Virus record (IMG/VR): IMGVR_UViG_3300033273_000677
Span: 1-64,000 of that record
Strand: one strand, 5' to 3'
DNA length: 64,000 bases
Source of the DNA: a virus
The notes below the pieces were generated by a model. The model was not told the DNA's origin. It saw nothing but the letters and a program-made list of their open reading frames with translations, and made no database searches. Shown here one piece after another: positions 27,673 to 34,019 of this stretch. The translations under genes and the position numbers were made by a program. Every line of letters begins with the position of its first letter. Position 1 is the first letter of the stretch.

Positions 27673-27867
27673 ATGTACGAAACCGACTACGAGTTTACAT
27701 ACGAGTATAACAACGAGTCTTATACATATGATCTCGACGAGATGTGCGAGTATGCAATGCGAGATACACATACACAATATAACATGTATGATGCATACGA
27801 GATGGATGATGAGTACGCACGAGATTCATGTGATTATAACGAGCTTGCATATAGGCATTATGCATGA
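27673..27867 (+). CDS. 64-residue Tyr/Asp/Glu-rich low-complexity protein
   Basis: Starts MYETDYEFTYEYNNESYTYD and stays composed almost entirely of Tyr, Asp, Glu, Asn and Met to the end; no Lys occurs. The DNA is dominated by ACGAG, TACGAG and ACATA-like units, quite unlike neighbouring genes. The acidic aromatic composition resembles DNA-mimic or intrinsically disordered proteins. It has a perfect promoter and a stop just before another promoter, which supports it being real. Function unknown. Confidence 0.6.
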   Translation: MYETDYEFTYEYNNESYTYDLDEMCEYAMRDTHTQYNMYDAYEMDDEYARDSCDYNELAYRHYA

Positions 27868-27873
27868 TATAAT
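27845..27873 (+). promoter_or_regulatory. Sigma70-type promoter (TTGCAT, 17 bp, TGA-TATAAT)
   Basis: TTGCAT at 27845-27850, TATAAT at 27868-27873, 17-base spacer, extended TG. The leader GCACGAGATTCACATG matches the leader after the previous promoter (GTACGAGATTCATCTG). Confidence 0.75.
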
Positions 27874-27897
27874 ACGCACACATCGCACGAGATTCAC

Positions 27898-28050
27898 ATG
27901 TACGCACACAAACGCATTGTAAGTGTTACACTAGACATCGAATGTTATGATGACTTGGAGTTGGAAGATCTAGACTGGCGAGAAGTACTAGATCTTCAAG
28001 GTGATGAGAAAGTTGATGTTAGCATTCGTGAGACTGCTGATATCTTCTAG
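27898..28050 (+). CDS. 50-residue conserved-type protein
   Basis: MYAHKRIVSVTLDIECYDDL, then ELEDLDWREVLDLQGDEKVD: strand followed by acidic helix, a pattern I recall from small cyanophage proteins. Its stop codon lies in the left arm of a 17-bp inverted repeat. Role unknown. Confidence 0.68.
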   Translation: MYAHKRIVSVTLDIECYDDLELEDLDWREVLDLQGDEKVDVSIRETADIF

Positions 28051-28113
28051 TGTGCAGTTCCACGATTGGAACACTCTGAATATTCTTTTGTGACAGTCGT
28101 GGAACTGCACACT
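28049..28113. terminator. 17-bp perfect inverted repeat, likely transcript-end hairpin
   Basis: AGTGTGCAGTTCCACGA (28049-28065) pairs perfectly with TCGTGGAACTGCACACT (28097-28113), with a 31-base loop. The left arm includes the stop of the 50-residue protein gene. No U-run, so it may terminate, protect the 3' end or be an RNase III-type processing site. A TCGTGTATTGTAT element follows 22 bases later. Confidence 0.6.
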
Positions 28114-28135
28114 ATTTCCCCACAAGGGCAAGATT

Positions 28136-28148
28136 TCGTGTATTGTAT
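28136..28148 (+). promoter_or_regulatory. TCGTGTATTGTAT element, copy 1
   Basis: First of four identical 13-base elements in 28.1-29.8 kb, each just upstream of a small gene and downstream of a hairpin. TATTGT or a neighbouring register could serve as a -10 box preceded by TG. Probably a second promoter class of this genome section. Confidence 0.6.
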
Positions 28149-28169
28149 CAACAGTTCAAAAAAGTTCCC

Positions 28170-28448
28170 TTGAATTACACACTCAAGCAATTGCAAGACA
28201 AACTGAACAGAATGATCGCAGATCAGGGTGAAGATGCACAAGTTGCTGCATGGATTTACAGCAAAGAAGACATTTATCGGGTCGATGAAGACGGAGAATT
28301 TGATTACTTTGCACTCGACAATCCTGAACTGGTTGAACGTGTCTTCGATGATGTTGGCAACATTGATTACATCTATCAAGTCATTCAAGAATGTGTAGAT
28401 GAAGTTGCAGAAGAGCAGTTTATGTTACAACAACAGGAGTTAGTGTAA
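28170..28448 (+). CDS. 92-residue acidic protein (TTG start)
   Basis: TTG 28170 gives MNYTLKQLQDKLNRMIADQG, then EDAQVAAWIYSKEDIYRVDE, a layout I recall from cyanophage small proteins; a frame-internal start further upstream would lie inside the promoter element. Acidic, helical, ending in a Gln-rich tail (QQQELV). The unusual TTG start is an inference and lacks a strong ribosome site. Confidence 0.65.
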   Translation: MNYTLKQLQDKLNRMIADQGEDAQVAAWIYSKEDIYRVDEDGEFDYFALDNPELVERVFDDVGNIDYIYQVIQECVDEVAEEQFMLQQQELV

Positions 28449-28454
28449 ACAATA

Positions 28455-28478
28455 TGTGCCACATGTTCTAGTGGCACA
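28455..28478. terminator. Hairpin TGTGCCAC/GTGGCACA
   Basis: Perfect 8-bp stem (28455-28462 with 28471-28478) and 8-base loop, 7 bases after the stop of the previous gene and before the second TCGTGTATTGTAT element. The stem contains GTGGCACA, the same octamer found upstream of the hairpin-promoter cassettes at 18.7-23.2 kb. Confidence 0.6.
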
Positions 28479-28501
28479 AACATTTACCATTGGCACGAAT
28501 T

Positions 28502-28514
28502 TCGTGTATTGTAT
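28502..28514 (+). promoter_or_regulatory. TCGTGTATTGTAT element, copy 2
   Basis: Identical to copy 1, in the context GGCACGAATTTCGTG..., 22 bases before the start of the 44-residue protein gene. Confidence 0.6.
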
Positions 28515-28535
28515 TCACAGTTGAGAAATTCACTC

Positions 28536-28670
28536 ATGTTTGACGAACTTTGGTCTGAGATTGCTGATGCTCCCGGTGAGATCTTCGATGTGATCGAATA
28601 CAAGGAAGAATGGGAGAAGGAAGAGAAATTTGACGTAGAAAGTTACATCAACGGAAACACCGATTATTGA
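28536..28670 (+). CDS. 44-residue acidic protein
   Basis: ATG 28536. MFDELWSEIADAPGEIFDVI, then a Glu/Lys helix and a polar end. A small helical protein of unknown role, immediately followed by another small gene. Confidence 0.55.
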   Translation: MFDELWSEIADAPGEIFDVIEYKEEWEKEEKFDVESYINGNTDY

Positions 28671-28675
28671 GAACA

Positions 28676-28870
28676 ATGCAATTCCAAATCACTGACATTG
28701 AGTTTGATTTCACTGATTCTTTTGATGTTGAAAACTATGATCAGGATGTAATTGATGAAGTTAAGGCAACAGTTTGGGAAGCAAATGATGAAGATGATTT
28801 AATCGAAGAGATTACATCTGCATCAGGTTGGTGTATTAAATCCATCGACTATCTTCACGTCTTAAAGTAA
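28676..28870 (+). CDS. 64-residue conserved-type acidic protein
   Basis: ITDIEFDFTDSFDVENYDQD, then DEDDLIEEITSASGWCIKSI: a strand-helix-helix-strand pattern I recall in cyanophages. Strongly acidic. TAATG junction with the next gene. Role unknown. Confidence 0.68.
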   Translation: MQFQITDIEFDFTDSFDVENYDQDVIDEVKATVWEANDEDDLIEEITSASGWCIKSIDYLHVLK

Positions 28871-29106
28871 TGTCTTTCCTCTCAACCTTCGATCACACAA
28901 ACCCCATGACTGACAACATCATCGACCGGGACAATCTGCAGGATGCTTATATTAATGAAATTATTGACGGGATGGATATAAAAGATCTCATGCGTATTGT
29001 TTATGACAACTTGGAGCAAAATCTAGAGCAATACAGTGTAGACGAACTTATTGAGGAAGTTGAAGAATACTACCCGCATTTGTTGGAGGAAAGTAACACT
29101 AACTGA
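28870..29106 (+). CDS. 78-residue acidic helical protein
   Basis: TAATG junction; an internal start at 28906 (MTDNIIDRDNLQDAY) is also possible. YINEIIDGMDIKDLMRIVYD, then VDELIEEVEEYYPHLLEE. The DELIEEVEEY-P segment is shared with the 22545 product, suggesting a small paralogous family in this phage. Function unknown. Confidence 0.68.
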   Translation: MSFLSTFDHTNPMTDNIIDRDNLQDAYINEIIDGMDIKDLMRIVYDNLEQNLEQYSVDELIEEVEEYYPHLLEESNTN

Positions 29107-29164
29107 GTCGGCCGCGGGTGGACGGTTGCACAACCTACACACAAAATAGGCACAGGGGTCAAAA

Positions 29165-29177
29165 TCGTGTATTGTAT
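29165..29177 (+). promoter_or_regulatory. TCGTGTATTGTAT element, copy 3
   Basis: Identical to copies 1 and 2; five bases before the ATG at 29182, so the leader would be nearly absent if it is a -10 box. Alternatively, translation starts at ATG 29197 (MTDTLQ). Confidence 0.6.
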
Positions 29178-29181
29178 ACAC

Positions 29182-29355
29182 ATGACAAAAACACAGATGA
29201 CTGACACACTTCAAGAACTCCAAGATTTCATGTTTGACACTATGTGTTCCGCAGAAATGGCAGTTGATTGGTACTGCGACCGTTTCGAAGTTAATGCTAC
29301 CGATGAGGTGATAGATTTTGTTCTTGATGCTCACGATGCTTTCTTCGGTAACTGA
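29182..29355 (+). CDS. 57-residue acidic protein
   Basis: MTKTQMTDTLQELQDFMFDT, then helices with AVDWYCDRFEVNATDEVIDF. An alternative start is ATG 29197. The transcript start implied by the element at 29165-29177 leaves little or no leader. Function unknown; five bases separate it from the next gene. Confidence 0.6.
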   Translation: MTKTQMTDTLQELQDFMFDTMCSAEMAVDWYCDRFEVNATDEVIDFVLDAHDAFFGN

Positions 29356-29360
29356 TAACA

Positions 29361-29561
29361 ATGCAAGAAATCAAGTTCAACATCTACGGTGAAATGTTTC
29401 ACTCCAATGGTTACTCTAGGATGGATATCCTGAGTTACATTGCACCCACACAAGAGGAGGCAATTGCTAACTGTAAACGCAACAATCCTGGGTTTCATGT
29501 TATGTCATGTTGGATTGATGAAAGTGAACCTGAGGTTGTGAAATTGCAACCCCTTCGTTAA
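29361..29561 (+). CDS. 66-residue unknown protein
   Basis: MQEIKFNIYGEMFHSNGYSR, then IAPTQEEAIANCKRNNPGFH and SCWIDESEPEVVKLQPLR: a ferredoxin-like beta-alpha-beta layout often seen in small phage proteins. No motif recognised. Confidence 0.62.
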   Translation: MQEIKFNIYGEMFHSNGYSRMDILSYIAPTQEEAIANCKRNNPGFHVMSCWIDESEPEVVKLQPLR

Positions 29562-29596
29562 CACTAACTCCTTCGTTCCTTCATTAACACTTTCTC

Positions 29597-29728
29597 ATGC
29601 GTATTGCACTTGCTGCCATTGTTGCCATTCTTGGTGCTAATCTTCTCATCGACCTGCTGGATTCTGACCTGGTAGATGTTATGAACGAACGTCGGGAAAC
29701 CATAGAGAAACAAATGGAACGGATGTGA
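29597..29728 (+). CDS. 43-residue membrane microprotein
   Basis: MRIALAAIVAILGANLLIDL: a hydrophobic N-terminal segment of about 18 residues, then an acidic/basic amphipathic helix (NERRETIEKQMERM). Looks like a single-pass membrane protein with a short cytoplasmic helix. Function unknown. Confidence 0.55.
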   Translation: MRIALAAIVAILGANLLIDLLDSDLVDVMNERRETIEKQMERM

Positions 29729-29770
29729 CAGTCGGACAACCTGCACACTAAATGGGTACGACCCCCAAAA

Positions 29771-29783
29771 TCGTGTATTGTAT
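29771..29783 (+). promoter_or_regulatory. TCGTGTATTGTAT element, copy 4
   Basis: Identical to the other three, behind a small GGGT-ACG-ACCC hairpin; 54 bases before the start of the next gene. The leader contains AGTGGAGGGGAGACC. Confidence 0.6.
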
Positions 29784-29837
29784 AGAAGTGGAGGGGAGAC
29801 CACCCCACCGCAACCCTAGTCCTTTTTCTTCACTTTC

Positions 29838-30200
29838 ATGCGTAAGATTGAACAGCAGATGATTGCCGCAATCAAAGGTAACACTGACTGGAAATCTGCA
29901 AACACTGAGGTTATTCACACTTGCGACAATGTGAATTCTCCCGTGTCCCATGTATATCTGCACGGGAACAAAATTGCCGAGGTTGGTGATGACTTCCTCA
30001 AATTGTTTGACGGTGGGTGGCAAACTACCACCACAAAATCCCGTCTAAATGCACTTCTCTCTGAGTTCGGTTACACTTGCGGAACTAAGCAAGAATTCAT
30101 TTTTCAGAAACAATTTGAGTGGTTCATTCAAATGTTTGACCTGACAGAAAATGCAATGCGGACTATTCCTTTCACCTCTGGAATGCGTCTTGCAGGATGA
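29838..30200 (+). CDS. 120-residue conserved-type protein
   Basis: MRKIEQQMIAAIKGNTDWKS, then NTEVIHTCDNVNSPVSHVYL, HGNKIAEVGDDFLKLFDGGW and TTKSRLNALLSEFG: a layout I recall from T4-like cyanophages and other phages. Alpha/beta, soluble. Function unknown. Followed by a hairpin. Confidence 0.75.
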   Translation: MRKIEQQMIAAIKGNTDWKSANTEVIHTCDNVNSPVSHVYLHGNKIAEVGDDFLKLFDGGWQTTTTKSRLNALLSEFGYTCGTKQEFIFQKQFEWFIQMFDLTENAMRTIPFTSGMRLAG

Positions 30201-30207
30201 CAACTCT

Positions 30208-30233
30208 GGGGGACTAATCTCCCCCTCAATTGT
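30208..30233 (+). terminator. G/C-run hairpin, likely terminator
   Basis: GGGGGA (30208-30213) pairs with TCCCCC (30220-30225), 6-base loop, then TCAATTGTTTT. It has a strong stem but a broken U-run. Confidence 0.6.
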
Positions 30234-30254
30234 TTTCACTTTTCTTCTTCAATC

Positions 30255-31166
30255 ATGACCAAAATTCTTCACATCGAACACCCCGAAGATACCATCCTGA
30301 CCGGTGACACTTCGTTCCTGCAATCTATCAAAGGTAAGCAACATCTTTCCATGAAAATCGATGGTGCTCCTGCTATTGTTTGGGGTATCAATCCTGCGAC
30401 TGGAAACTTCTTCGTTGGCACCAAATCTGTGTTCAACAAAGTGAAGATAAAGATCAACGAAACTCATGCGGACATTGATATTAACCACACCGGCATCGTT
30501 GCAACTATCCTCCACAATTGCTTTGACTATCTGCCACAAACCAACGGCATTTTTCAGGGTGATTTTATTGGTTTCGGTGGTTCCGACGAGTATACACCAA
30601 ACACCATAACTTACAAATTCCCTAACATCGTGCGTGAGGAAATCATCATTGCTCCACATACACTTTACACTGCAGAATCTGACCTGCGTGATGCTATCGC
30701 ACGTCCCCTAGATTTCGTCATCACTGATACTCCCTACTGTAAGTTCGTTAAGAGTGATGCCTACATTTATTCCGGTTGGTATGATCGACTGGGTGAAGAG
30801 TTTGAGTTATCTCCCGTCGTTAATATGATTGAGGAACTGATGCAAACTGTTTCCTTCGTTAGTGATAAGGAAGCAGCACAAATTAAGAAAAATGTTAATC
30901 GTTCTATTCGTGAGGGTTATGCACTCACCAACGACGATTTTCTGGGCAATGAGTTGCTCATGCGTCTCTACGGGTTGATGATAGTTTTGAAGGATGATTT
31001 GAAGGCACAGTGTCGTCAACTCAATGGTCCTGAAGCATACCTCAACGGTGAAAGAATCTCTGGTGAGGGTTATGTAATGCACAATGAGTTTGGAACATTC
31101 AAGTTGATCAATCGTCGGTCCTTCAGTGTTGCTAACTTCAACAACAATAAGTTTGCAACAGTCTGA
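30255..31166 (+). CDS. ATP-dependent ligase-like nucleotidyltransferase
   Basis: 303 residues. Signs of the DNA/RNA ligase fold: K34-I-D-G37 (motif I lysine for covalent AMP), FQGDFIGFG as a motif III-like strand, then GEGYVMHNEFGTFKLINR near 269-287 as motifs IV and V (EG...K). Usual motif III has Glu where this has Asp. No C-terminal OB domain is obvious, so it may be a minimal ligase or an RNA-repair/capping-type enzyme. The substrate is unknown. It lies between a terminator and an unusual hairpin region. Confidence 0.7.
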   Translation: MTKILHIEHPEDTILTGDTSFLQSIKGKQHLSMKIDGAPAIVWGINPATGNFFVGTKSVFNKVKIKINETHADIDINHTGIVATILHNCFDYLPQTNGIFQGDFIGFGGSDEYTPNTITYKFPNIVREEIIIAPHTLYTAESDLRDAIARPLDFVITDTPYCKFVKSDAYIYSGWYDRLGEEFELSPVVNMIEELMQTVSFVSDKEAAQIKKNVNRSIREGYALTNDDFLGNELLMRLYGLMIVLKDDLKAQCRQLNGPEAYLNGERISGEGYVMHNEFGTFKLINRRSFSVANFNNNKFATV

Positions 31167-31332
31167 TAATCATTCGTTCGTGATAACAGCAGTTGGGGGG
31201 TATATGCCCCCCTTATGTGTTGCCCGCCGTGCCCCCCCGTATATAAAAACCCCCAACTTCCCTAAGCTATAAACGACCCAGATCGACCTCTCTATTTCTC
31301 TCTCATAAAAAAAATTTTTTCATATATAAAAA
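31167..31332. other. 166-base intergenic region with competing hairpins
   Basis: Two alternative structures share the same G-run: a short hairpin GGGGGG (31195-31200)/CCCCCC (31207-31212), and a long-range stem AGTTGGGGG (31191-31199)/CCCCCAACT (31250-31258). They cannot form together. The section ends with an AAAAAAATTTTTT palindrome before the next gene. No coding region is seen. A switch or attenuator is possible. Confidence 0.5.
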
Positions 31333-31530
31333 ATGGCACAAGGGTTCAAAGATATGCAAAAAAATCCGCAGGAAAATTTAACGACCATAGAGATCGATCC
31401 AGTATCAGGTGAGCATTATGTAACTATTCCTGAGTGGATTTGTGATGAGAAGGGGTGGTACGAGGGAGTAGAAGTAAACATTGAGGTTGAGAACGACTGT
31501 ATTATTATTAGAGATATTGACTCTGTATAG
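31333..31530 (+). CDS. AbrB/SpoVT-like small protein
   Basis: 65 residues. Opens MAQGFKDMQKNPQENLTTIE, then beta-rich IDPVSGEHYVTIPEWICDEK and GVEVNIEVENDCIIIRDID, matching the swapped-hairpin AbrB/MazE pattern (V-T-IP--------G-V--I). Such domains bind DNA as dimers. A regulatory role in transcription is inferred. Assignment is from pattern only. Confidence 0.6.
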   Translation: MAQGFKDMQKNPQENLTTIEIDPVSGEHYVTIPEWICDEKGWYEGVEVNIEVENDCIIIRDIDSV

Positions 31531-31567
31531 ATAGAGTGTTATGATACTGAAGTAACGTTACTGAATT

Positions 31568-32326
31568 ATGGCTAAAGGATTTACAGTAAAAGCAAAGGCA
31601 CCCAAAAAGTCTGAGAGCACTCAAGAGTGGGACTATGATAAAGCAAAGCAAATGATCAGAGGCAAGACTGTGGTCTTTTGCCTACCCGGTAGAGGAGTTT
31701 CTTATACGTATCTCAAAAACTTTGTACAACTTTGTTTTGATTTAGTACAGGCAGGAGCAAGCATCCAGATCTCGCAAGATTATTCATCAATGGTGAATTT
31801 TGCAAGATGCAAGTGTTTAGGTGCGAATGTACTGCGAGGACCGGATCAGATTCCTTGGGACGGCAAGTTGAAGTATGATTATCAATTGTGGATTGATAGT
31901 GATATTGTTTTTAATACTGAGAAATTCTGGCAACTGATTCTACTGGACAAGGATATTGCCAGTGGATGGTACATGACTGAAGACGGACGTACTACAAGTG
32001 TAGCCCACTGGATGGAAGAAGATGATTTTCGTAATAATGGTGGAGTCATGAATCATGAAACGGCAGAAACAATGCCAAAACGTAAGAAACCATTTACTGT
32101 AGACTATGCAGGATTTGGGTGGTTATTGATCAAGCACGGAGTCTTTGAACATCCTGAGATGAAGTACCCATGGTTTGCACCAAAGATGCAAGTCTTTGAG
32201 TCTGGAGAGGTACAGGATATGTGTGGAGAGGATGTAAGTTTCTGCCTTGATGCAAAAGAAGCAGGATTTGAAATTTGGTGCGATCCTCGTATTAGAGTTG
32301 GTCACGAGAAGACAAGGGTTATCTAA
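31568..32326 (+). CDS. Glycosyltransferase (GT-A fold)
   Basis: 252 residues. A lead segment, then a GT-A core: VVFCLPGRGVSYTYLKNFVQ, a DxD-type metal site in LWIDSDIVFN near 107-114, FTVDYAGFGWLLIKH, and the acceptor-side CGEDVSFCLDAKEAGFEIWC-DPRIRVGHEK ending. The layout fits glycosyltransferase family 2-like proteins seen in cyanophages. It could glycosylate phage DNA, virion proteins or host surface sugars; no sign which. TAATG junction with the next gene. Confidence 0.8.
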   Translation: MAKGFTVKAKAPKKSESTQEWDYDKAKQMIRGKTVVFCLPGRGVSYTYLKNFVQLCFDLVQAGASIQISQDYSSMVNFARCKCLGANVLRGPDQIPWDGKLKYDYQLWIDSDIVFNTEKFWQLILLDKDIASGWYMTEDGRTTSVAHWMEEDDFRNNGGVMNHETAETMPKRKKPFTVDYAGFGWLLIKHGVFEHPEMKYPWFAPKMQVFESGEVQDMCGEDVSFCLDAKEAGFEIWCDPRIRVGHEKTRVI

Positions 32327-32490
32327 TGAAAAAACAGGCAGAATATACAATTCTCCATAGAGGCAAGATATTACATAAAAATTTGACAGAAGAAGAATAT
32401 TTTGATATTATGGAGGACCTTTCGGTAGAGTACTATCAGAAGGGTTCTCCAAGACCACAAGATCTTGAAACAAAAATCACACAGTATTAG
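32326..32490 (+). CDS. 54-residue conserved-type protein
   Basis: MKKQAEYTILHRGKILHKNL, then TEEEYFDIMEDLSVEYYQKG: strand then helix, with SPRPQDLETKI at the end. I recall near relatives in cyanophages next to glycosyltransferase genes. Translationally coupled (TAATG). Role unknown. Confidence 0.7.
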   Translation: MKKQAEYTILHRGKILHKNLTEEEYFDIMEDLSVEYYQKGSPRPQDLETKITQY

Positions 32491-32498
32491 GGAGTATC

Positions 32499-32648
32499 AT
32501 GGCAGTTCGTTCAAAAGTTGGTTTAGTCAAAGACGGTTTTATGCCCGGTAAACCGAAAAAAACTCGTCAAGGAGATGGTAAGAATACGAAGTATGCGGCA
32601 ACGTCGCGTAACTCGGCTCGCAAGAGGTATCGGGGACAAGGACGTTAA
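32499..32648 (+). CDS. 49-residue very basic protein
   Basis: ATG 32499 with GGGAGTATC upstream. MAVRSKVGLVKDGFMPGKPK, then KTRQGDGKNTKYAATSRNSA and RKRYRGQGR: nearly all Lys, Arg, Gly and Ser. Likely nucleic-acid binding and disordered. I recall the same opening in other phages. It could be a virion-packaged or DNA-coating peptide (inference). Confidence 0.7.
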   Translation: MAVRSKVGLVKDGFMPGKPKKTRQGDGKNTKYAATSRNSARKRYRGQGR

Positions 32649-32675
32649 TATATACATTAACTAATATTACGTCAT

Positions 32676-33353
32676 ATGGCATGTTTGATCGCAAATCTTC
32701 CTTCAATGGAAGTATGGGTTCGTAAAGAATATCTAACAGATCATCAAAGTGGACATGGTGAATTTGTAAAGGGCGTCTGGGTTTCGGTCAAATCGATTCC
32801 TGGACGTGCTTTTTATTTTGAGACGTATTTACCAGAGTATGCGGCAATGTACGATAAATTGCCCATCAGTGCCTTTGTATCAGACCCTGAGACCCCTTCA
32901 CCAGACATGAGTCTACCAAACCTACAATTCTGGAATTGCATGGACTACGGAGTCGTCTCAGTGGACAAAAAGTTTATTGGTTCCATGGACTTTGAGTGTT
33001 ATACAAGGGATCATGGTATTGTAAAAGGTACTTATGTCTGTACAATTGATAATTATCACCATGATCCAGACTATGTTGACTATGCCACAAGTGAAAATCC
33101 TGCCGAACACAAGTCACATAACCTGATTGAACTTGAAAATGGTCAATATGCACTGTATCCAAATAATAGATTACGTATTTTTGACAATAGTTTGACACCT
33201 GTTGACCCTAAAATGCCTGATTTTAAGGTTTCGACGCAATATTATCAAGTTGAGAATGGTCATGATCGACTTGGTATGGGTCGTGAGGACGAATATTTTT
33301 GGAAAACGGCAAAAGAACGTGAAAATGTACCTAAAGAAGGTGAAAATAAATAA
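32676..33353 (+). CDS. 225-residue unknown protein
   Basis: Alpha/beta. Segments such as NLPSMEVWVRKEYLTDHQSG, VWVSVKSIPGRAFYFETYLP and NCMDYGVVSVDKKFIGSMDF look familiar from T4-like cyanophages, but no fold or motif is recognised. The C-terminus is charged and disordered (KTAKERENVPKEGENK). It lies just before the baseplate module and behind no clear terminator. Confidence 0.72.
   Translation: MACLIANLPSMEVWVRKEYLTDHQSGHGEFVKGVWVSVKSIPGRAFYFETYLPEYAAMYDKLPISAFVSDPETPSPDMSLPNLQFWNCMDYGVVSVDKKFIGSMDFECYTRDHGIVKGTYVCTIDNYHHDPDYVDYATSENPAEHKSHNLIELENGQYALYPNNRLRIFDNSLTPVDPKMPDFKVSTQYYQVENGHDRLGMGREDEYFWKTAKERENVPKEGENK
33345..33352 (+). promoter_or_regulatory. Possible late promoter AATAAATA
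   Basis: Overlaps the stop of the previous gene and precedes the gene at 33408 by 56 bases. Late consensus match; the hairpin CTGTTTT/AAAACAG (33384-33400) lies between it and the gene. Confidence 0.5.
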
Positions 33354-33383
33354 AAAATAGGGATAGCAACCCCTCAAAAAGTT

Positions 33384-33400
33384 CTGTTTTTCCAAAACAG
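33384..33400. other. Small hairpin CTGTTTT-TCC-AAAACAG
   Basis: Perfect 7-bp stem with a 3-base loop directly before the GGAG ribosome site of the next gene. It could act as a weak terminator or affect translation start. Confidence 0.45.
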
Positions 33401-33407
33401 GAGTAAA

Positions 33408-33584
33408 ATGGCAAATTCACCTGTCGATAGAGACAAAAATTACATGAGAGAAGTATGGGGAACAACAAGTCTAACGTCAGATTATTGGTCACTGCCACGT
33501 AAAACAGAAGATCCCGAAGAAAGAGTAATTCAAGAGATTATGCATGACGATCTGAAATCAGGACAGAAGAATCTTCAAGAATAA
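33408..33584 (+). CDS. 58-residue small protein before the baseplate genes
   Basis: ATG 33408 with CAGGAGTAAA. MANSPVDRDKNYMREVWGTT, then DYWSLPRKTEDPEERVIQEI: charged and probably partly disordered. I recall similar small genes in front of gene 25 in cyanophages. Could be a minor virion protein. It precedes a perfect late promoter. Confidence 0.68.
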   Translation: MANSPVDRDKNYMREVWGTTSLTSDYWSLPRKTEDPEERVIQEIMHDDLKSGQKNLQE

Positions 33585-33586
33585 GG

Positions 33587-33594
33587 TATAAATA
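33587..33594 (+). promoter_or_regulatory. T4-type late promoter TATAAATA for the baseplate module
   Basis: Perfect T4 late consensus in the gap before gene 25 and 23 bases from its start. Drives the co-directional baseplate genes. Confidence 0.88.
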
Positions 33595-33616
33595 AAATTA
33601 CGAAAACTCTTAAAAA

Positions 33617-34018
33617 ATGGCAAATCAGAGGATATCGCGGGCATTTAAGGACATTAGTTTGTCTTTTGAGCCCCATCCTGTGACAAAAGACTTACAAGTA
33701 CTTAAAAATGAGAACGCAATTCGTCGTTCTGTGAGAAATATTGTTGAAACTATCCCAACAGAGAGATTTTTTAACTCTTTGTTGGGTTCTGATGTAAGAA
33801 GAAGCCTATTTGAATTCGTCGATTTTGGTACAGCATCTGTAATTCAGGATCAAATACAAATTGCAGTCGAAAACTTTGAAGAAAGAGTGGAAAATTTGGT
33901 TGTTGAAGTAGATCCAATACCAGATGATAACACTTTTAATGTAACGGTTATATTTGATATTATTGGTCAAGAGTTTCCAACACAAGAATATTCATTCCTC
34001 TTAGAGGCAACAAGATAA
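33617..34018 (+). CDS. gp25: Baseplate wedge protein gp25
   Basis: 133 residues, the usual gp25 length. Opens with FKDISLSFEPHPVTKDLQVLKN and ends with a short FLLEATR tail; the helix NAIRRSVRNIVETIPTER is typical of gp25. In T4, gp25 sits at the junction of wedge and hub and starts sheath assembly. It is two bases from gp6, in the same order as in other T4-like cyanophages. Confidence 0.92.
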   Translation: MANQRISRAFKDISLSFEPHPVTKDLQVLKNENAIRRSVRNIVETIPTERFFNSLLGSDVRRSLFEFVDFGTASVIQDQIQIAVENFEERVENLVVEVDPIPDDNTFNVTVIFDIIGQEFPTQEYSFLLEATR

Positions 34019-34019
34019 A

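Noticed and set aside
27617-27922. 101-residue plus-strand frame overlapping the Tyr-rich gene
   Set aside because: Starts inside the promoter at 27612-27640; product is Thr/His/Ile low complexity created by the ACGAG-type repeats.
31312-31330. A/T palindrome as an origin of replication
   Set aside because: Only a short homopolymer palindrome; no repeated origin-binding sites around it.
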